Assembly: GCF_001277175.1 (NCBI RefSeq)
Contig: NZ_CP012257.1
Span: 3,410,001-3,474,000, forward strand
Length of the DNA stretch: 64,000 nucleotides
Direction: 5' to 3'
Origin: Cronobacter universalis NCTC 9529
GTDB lineage: Bacteria > Pseudomonadota > Gammaproteobacteria > Enterobacterales > Enterobacteriaceae
This document shows positions 60,543-64,000 of the stretch, one piece after another. Position numbers and translations under genes: made by a program. The number at the start of each line of letters is the position of its first letter. Positions within the stretch are counted from its first letter, which is position 1. The notes under the pieces were generated by a model, which searched no databases, was not told the origin of the DNA, and was given only the letters and a program-made list of their open reading frames with translations.

Positions 60543-60564
60543 GACGCAAACGTTAACTTGCGTC
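60543..60564. promoter_or_regulatory. Candidate PurR operator before gcvT
   Basis: GACGCAAACGTTAACTTGCG is close to the PurR consensus ACGCAAACGTTTNC and is an inverted repeat (GACGCAA / TTGCGTC). In E. coli PurR represses gcvTHP. About 90 bases before gcvT. Confidence 0.55.
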
Positions 60565-60834
60565 TGAACTTATCACCGAACGAGGGCGTAAACCATAAGG
60601 CTGGCGGGGCCATCAGATTAGCTTATGGCCTGAAATCGTTTTTCACCCTGCAGCACGAAAAACTACCTGAAAGGTTTCAGGCACGGCCAAAACGCTAACG
60701 CTTTGCCGTGTTTTCAAAATAAGCGTGCAGAAATCGCTGTTTTGAGGGGAAATTCATGAAAGTGAAAATTTCGACAGATTAAAAAAACTAATTCGAAAAA
60801 GAGGGTGAAATTAGAATATTTCAAACGGGGAGCG

Positions 60835-60865
60835 ACTTCTCTTTCCGGGGGCCGGAAAGAGAAGT
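60835..60865 (-). terminator. Hairpin after ubiI
   Basis: A perfect 14-bp stem ACTTCTCTTTCCGG / CCGGAAAGAGAAGT with a 3-nt loop, ten bases beyond the ubiI stop. Lacks a T run, so it may protect the 3' end more than terminate. Confidence 0.65.
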
Positions 60866-60874
60866 GTGACGCAG

Positions 60875-62077
60875 TTAACGCAACCACTCCGGCAGATCGT
60901 TAAGCCCCATCGCCTGGCGAATCAGCTGCGGTTTAACACCCGGCAGTTTATCGGCAAGCGTTAAGCCCAGATCGCGCAGCAGTTTTTTCGCAGGATTCGA
61001 GCCGGAGAAAAGCTCGCGGAAGCCCTGCATGCCCGCCAGCATCATCGCGGCGGCATGCTTGCGGCCGCGCTCGTAGCGGCGCAGATAAAGGTGCTGCCCG
61101 ATATCTTTGCCCTGCTGATGCAGACGGCGCAGTTCGCTTATCAGCTCGGCGGCATCCATAAAGCCGAGGTTAACGCCCTGCCCGGCCAGCGGATGGATGG
61201 TATGCGCCGCGTCGCCGACCAGCGCCAGACGGTGCGCGGCGAACTGGCGCGCGTAACGCCCGGTGAGCGGAAAGACATGGCGCTCGCTCTCAAGCGCGCA
61301 TAAGCCGAGGCGATTATCGAACGCCACGCAGAGCGCCTGATTAAACGCCGAGACCGGCGCCTGCTGCATCCGGTCGGCTTCCTGAGGGGAAAGCGACCAG
61401 ACGATGGAACAGAGATGCGGGTCGCTGAGCGGCAGAAACGCCAGAATACCGTCGCCGTGGAACACCTGGCGCGCCATGCCGCCATGCGGCTCTTCGGTGC
61501 GGATCGTGGCGACCAGCGCATGATGCTGGTAATCCCAGGACGTCAGCGGAATTTCCGCTTTCGCGCGCAGCCAGGAGTTGGCACCATCAGCGCCGATAAC
61601 CAGACGCGCCGTCAACATGTTGCCGTCTTCAAGCGTAAGGAAAGCTTCGTTTTCGCCCCACGCGACCTGTTGCAGCGTCGCGGGCGCCATCAGCGTCACC
61701 GATTTGCACTGCTGCGCTTTTTGCCACAGCGCGTAGTGGATCGCCTGGTTTTCAATAATGTGCCCGAGATGGCTGAAGCCAAACGACGCGTCATCAAACG
61801 CGATGCGCCCGAAACTGTCTTTCTCCCAGACTTCCATGCCGTGATAGGCGGTGGCGCGCTGGCGAAGAATGGCGTCCCAGACATCAAGCTTTTTGAGCAA
61901 CGCTTCGCTGGCGGCGTTAATCGCCGACACCCGCAGCGCCGGCGGCGCGCTCGCCTCCAGCGGTTCCGGCGCGCGCTGCTCCAGCACCGCGACGCGCAGC
62001 CCGCTGCCTTCCAGCCCGCAGGCTACCGCCAGCCCGACCATGCCGCCGCCGACAATCGCTACATCTACACTTTGCAC
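60875..62077 (-). CDS. ubiI: UbiI, ubiquinone C5-hydroxylase (GTG start)
   Basis: A 400-residue FAD monooxygenase (formerly VisC) of ubiquinone synthesis. FAD loop VAIVGGGMVGLAVA at the N-terminus; second FAD motif GDAAHTIHPLAGQGVNLG. I start at the GTG at 62077 (QSVDVAIVGGG), preceded by GGAG six bases away, giving the E. coli length. A longer ATG frame overlaps ubiH. It follows ubiH by 10 bases. Confidence 0.95.
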   Translation of the reverse strand: MQSVDVAIVGGGMVGLAVACGLEGSGLRVAVLEQRAPEPLEASAPPALRVSAINAASEALLKKLDVWDAILRQRATAYHGMEVWEKDSFGRIAFDDASFGFSHLGHIIENQAIHYALWQKAQQCKSVTLMAPATLQQVAWGENEAFLTLEDGNMLTARLVIGADGANSWLRAKAEIPLTSWDYQHHALVATIRTEEPHGGMARQVFHGDGILAFLPLSDPHLCSIVWSLSPQEADRMQQAPVSAFNQALCVAFDNRLGLCALESERHVFPLTGRYARQFAAHRLALVGDAAHTIHPLAGQGVNLGFMDAAELISELRRLHQQGKDIGQHLYLRRYERGRKHAAAMMLAGMQGFRELFSGSNPAKKLLRDLGLTLADKLPGVKPQLIRQAMGLNDLPEWLR

Positions 62078-62087
62078 ATTCGACTCC

Positions 62088-63266
62088 TTAGCGCGGCACC
62101 CAACCAAGGGTGCGTCTGGCCAGCGCGTCACGCGCCGGGGTAAATAGATCCATTGCCATCAGGCCAAGGTTGCGCCCGACCACCAGCGGCGACCAGCGGT
62201 TGGCGAAAAGCTGCACCAGCCCGTCGGTCACGCCGATCGTCGCGGCTTTATCCTGCTCGCGGCGCTGTTGATACGCGCCAAGCACCGGATACGCGCCGAT
62301 ATCTTCGCCGCGCGCGAAAGCCTGCGCCAGCGTCTCGGCGAGCGTCATCACATCGCGCAGCCCAAGGTTAAACCCCTGCCCTGCGATCGGGTGCAGCGTC
62401 TGGGCGGCGTTGCCGACCAGCGCCGTGCGGTGAGAAATCACCCGCGAGGCGAGACTTAACGCGAGCGGATAACCGCTACGCGCGCCCGCGTGCGTAATAC
62501 GCCCCAGCCGCCAGCCAAAGGCGGTCTGGAGTTCGCGGCAGAAGCGATCGTCGCTCCAGCCCAGCACCTCAGCCTGTTTATCGAGAGGATGGCACCAGAC
62601 GAGCGAACTGCGACCGCCCGACATCGGCAGCAGCGCCAGCGGGCCGTGTTCGGTAAAACGCTCGAACGCACGGCCCTGATGCGGCAGCGCCGTCGCGACA
62701 TTCGCAATGATTGCCGCCTGATGATAAGGCTGCTGACGCCACTCGATGCCGCACTGCGCACCAATGGACGAGCGCGAACCATCGGCCGCTACCAGCAGTT
62801 GCCCTTCCAGCGTCTCGCCGTTATCAAGCTGTACGCTGACTGCCTCGTCACGGCGCGTAATGGCCGTCACGCGCGCGGGGCAGTGCAGATGCACGCCCGG
62901 CGCTTTACGCAGCAGGCTGAAAAGCCGCTGACCGGCGTCGTGCAGCTCCACGACATTCCCCAGCGCCTGCGTCTGGTAATCGCGCGCGTTCAGCGTCACA
63001 AAACCGGCGTGGCCGCGGTCGCTGACGTGAACGGTGGTGATAGGCGTCGCGCAGGGCGCGAGCGCCTGCCAGACGCCGACGCGCGCCAGCTCGCGGCAGG
63101 TGCCGTCGGCAAGCGCGATGGCGCGGGCGTCAAAGCCCGGATGCGCGGCGGACTCCGGCGCGCTGGCTTCCACCAGATGCACCGCCAGCGCGCCGTGGGT
63201 AAACCGGGAGATAGCCAGCGCAAGCGTCGCGCCAGCCATGCCGCCGCCGGCGATAATCACGCTCAT
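62088..63266 (-). CDS. ubiH: UbiH, 2-octaprenyl-6-methoxyphenol hydroxylase
   Basis: A 392-residue FAD monooxygenase of ubiquinone synthesis (C1 hydroxylation). FAD loop VIIAGGGMAGATLAL; second motif GNAAQTLHPIAGQGFNLG. Here the GD that usually opens this motif is GN, as in some UbiH. Overlaps pepP by 4 bases (ATGA), so the three genes pepP-ubiH-ubiI form one operon. Confidence 0.95.
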   Translation of the reverse strand: MSVIIAGGGMAGATLALAISRFTHGALAVHLVEASAPESAAHPGFDARAIALADGTCRELARVGVWQALAPCATPITTVHVSDRGHAGFVTLNARDYQTQALGNVVELHDAGQRLFSLLRKAPGVHLHCPARVTAITRRDEAVSVQLDNGETLEGQLLVAADGSRSSIGAQCGIEWRQQPYHQAAIIANVATALPHQGRAFERFTEHGPLALLPMSGGRSSLVWCHPLDKQAEVLGWSDDRFCRELQTAFGWRLGRITHAGARSGYPLALSLASRVISHRTALVGNAAQTLHPIAGQGFNLGLRDVMTLAETLAQAFARGEDIGAYPVLGAYQQRREQDKAATIGVTDGLVQLFANRWSPLVVGRNLGLMAMDLFTPARDALARRTLGWVPR

Positions 63267-64000
63267 GAGCGCGGCGCTGCCGCCATCAGCGCTTCGATAT
63301 CGTCCGCCGATTTCACCACGCTGGCGGTCAGGTTCTCATTGCCGGTTTCGGTAATGACGATATCGTCTTCGATACGGATGCCGATACCGCGATATTCTTC
63401 AGGCACGTCGGCGTCCGGCGCGATATAAAGCCCCGGCTCCACGGTGATGACCATGCCTGGCGCCAGGATACGCGAGCGATCGGGGCCGTAGAAGCCGACA
63501 TCATGCACATCCAGCCCCAGCCAGTGGCTGAGCCCGTGCATAAAGTACGGACGGTGCGCGTTTTCCGCGACCAGCTGCTCCACGTCGCCGTTGAGAATGC
63601 CCAGCCCGACGAGCCCTTTCACCATTACGCGCACCACGTCGCCGGTCACATCCTGAATTGAGGTGCCAGGACGGAAGAGACGCAGCGCGGTTTCCAGCGA
63701 TTCCAGAACAATGTCATATACCGCGCGCTGCGCAGGCGTGAATTTGCCGTTCACCGGGAAGGTGCGGGTGATATCGCCCGCGTAGCCTTTGTATTCACAG
63801 CCCGCGTCGATAAGCACTAAATCGCCGTCGCGCAGCTGGCTTTCGTTTTCGGTGTAATGCAGGATGCAGCCGTTTTCGCCGCCGCCCACAATGGTGTTGT
63901 AGGAGGGAAAGCGCGCGCCGTGGCGGGTGAATTCATGCAGAATTTCGCCTTCCAGCTGGTATTCATACATGCCCGGACGGCACGTCTGCATGGCGCGAAT
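63263..64000 (-). CDS. pepP: Xaa-Pro aminopeptidase PepP (C-terminal part)
   Basis: Only the last 245 or so residues are in the window; the frame stays open to 64,000 (reading IRAM before QTCRPGMYEY), so the gene begins outside. It is the pita-bread metal-binding domain: LIDAGCEYKGYAGDITRTFP (two Asp ligands), GLSHWLGLDVHD (His), VEPGLY (Glu) and RIEDDIVIT (Glu). It removes N-terminal residues before proline. Confidence 0.96.
   Translation of the reverse strand: MRAMQTCRPGMYEYQLEGEILHEFTRHGARFPSYNTIVGGGENGCILHYTENESQLRDGDLVLIDAGCEYKGYAGDITRTFPVNGKFTPAQRAVYDIVLESLETALRLFRPGTSIQDVTGDVVRVMVKGLVGLGILNGDVEQLVAENAHRPYFMHGLSHWLGLDVHDVGFYGPDRSRILAPGMVITVEPGLYIAPDADVPEEYRGIGIRIEDDIVITETGNENLTASVVKSADDIEALMAAAPRS

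Larger units (their letters stand above)
60453..60874. promoter_or_regulatory. gcvTHP promoter region
   Basis: A 422-base gap without genes. It must hold the gcvT promoter and binding sites for GcvA and Lrp. The left part is GC-rich, the right AT-rich. A PurR-like site is at 60543-60564 and a hairpin at 60835-60865. No glycine riboswitch fold was seen. Confidence 0.6.

Noticed and set aside
60453-60874. Glycine riboswitch before gcvT
   Set aside because: No tandem aptamer-like conserved pattern seen; enterobacterial gcvTHP is controlled by GcvA, Lrp and PurR proteins.

Overview
The window is chromosomal DNA of an Enterobacteriaceae bacterium. The left and right ends keep the E. coli backbone order almost gene for gene: ygdR-tas-lplT-aas-omr-galR ... 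lysA-lysR-ygeA ... kduD ... yqeF ... glyU-ygeR (actS) ... lysS-prfB-recJ-dsbC-xerD-fldB-cptA-sdhE-ygfZ-yqfA-yqfB-bglA-ygfF-gcvPHT-ubiI-ubiH-pepP. The GC-rich codon use, the resident oligogalacturonide genes and the accessory content fit Cronobacter or a near relative (Franconibacter, Siccibacter, Enterobacter). The genus is an inference; the family is secure.

Region 1 (1-5,440): a small lipoprotein, an aldo-keto reductase, the LplT/Aas lysophospholipid salvage pair, and one Omr-type small RNA. Region 2 (5,440-12,140): galR, a GNAT/GntR pair, and a cellobiose-type PTS operon (EIIC, 6-phospho-beta-glucosidase, EIIB, no EIIA) facing a LacI-family regulator, with three TTGG-N4-CCAA operator-like sites between them. 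Region 3 (12,117-15,240): lysine biosynthesis (lysA/lysR) and the racemase ygeA.

Region 4 (15,350-25,780) is a pectin-oligomer utilisation cluster: kdgF, the ABC importer togMNAB, kduD, ogl and the porin kdgM. fepE, an LPS chain-length gene, sits inside it. KdgR-box-like palindromes precede kdgF, togM, kduD/ogl and kdgM. Together the genes cover outer-membrane entry, inner-membrane import, and cytoplasmic cleavage and isomerisation of oligogalacturonides. No pectate lyase and no kduI are present. Region 5 (25,990-28,720): a thiolase (yqeF), an IprA-like DNA-binding protein and a LysE/RhtB exporter.

Region 6 (about 28,900-41,400) is a visibly AT-rich accessory island ending at the 3' end of tRNA-Gly(CCC) (glyU), the site that carries ETT2 in E. 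coli. It holds a six-gene chaperone-usher fimbrial operon with the architecture of K99/F5 (major pilin, usher, chaperone, two-domain minor subunit, two small pilins). Divergent from it is a SPATE-type serine protease autotransporter, followed by a LuxR-type regulator gene broken by a one-base frameshift and an intact AraC-type regulator. A small secreted-protein gene at the left edge also appears frameshifted.

Region 7 (41,410-64,000) is core genome: translation (lysS, prfB with its programmed frameshift), recombination (recJ, xerD), periplasmic disulfide isomerisation (dsbC), flavin assembly (sdhE), beta-glucoside use (RpiR regulator and bglA), glycine cleavage (gcvTHP) and ubiquinone hydroxylation (ubiI, ubiH). 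The window ends inside pepP.

No insertion sequence, integrase, CRISPR array or rRNA was seen. REP-like palindromes cluster in three intergenic gaps.
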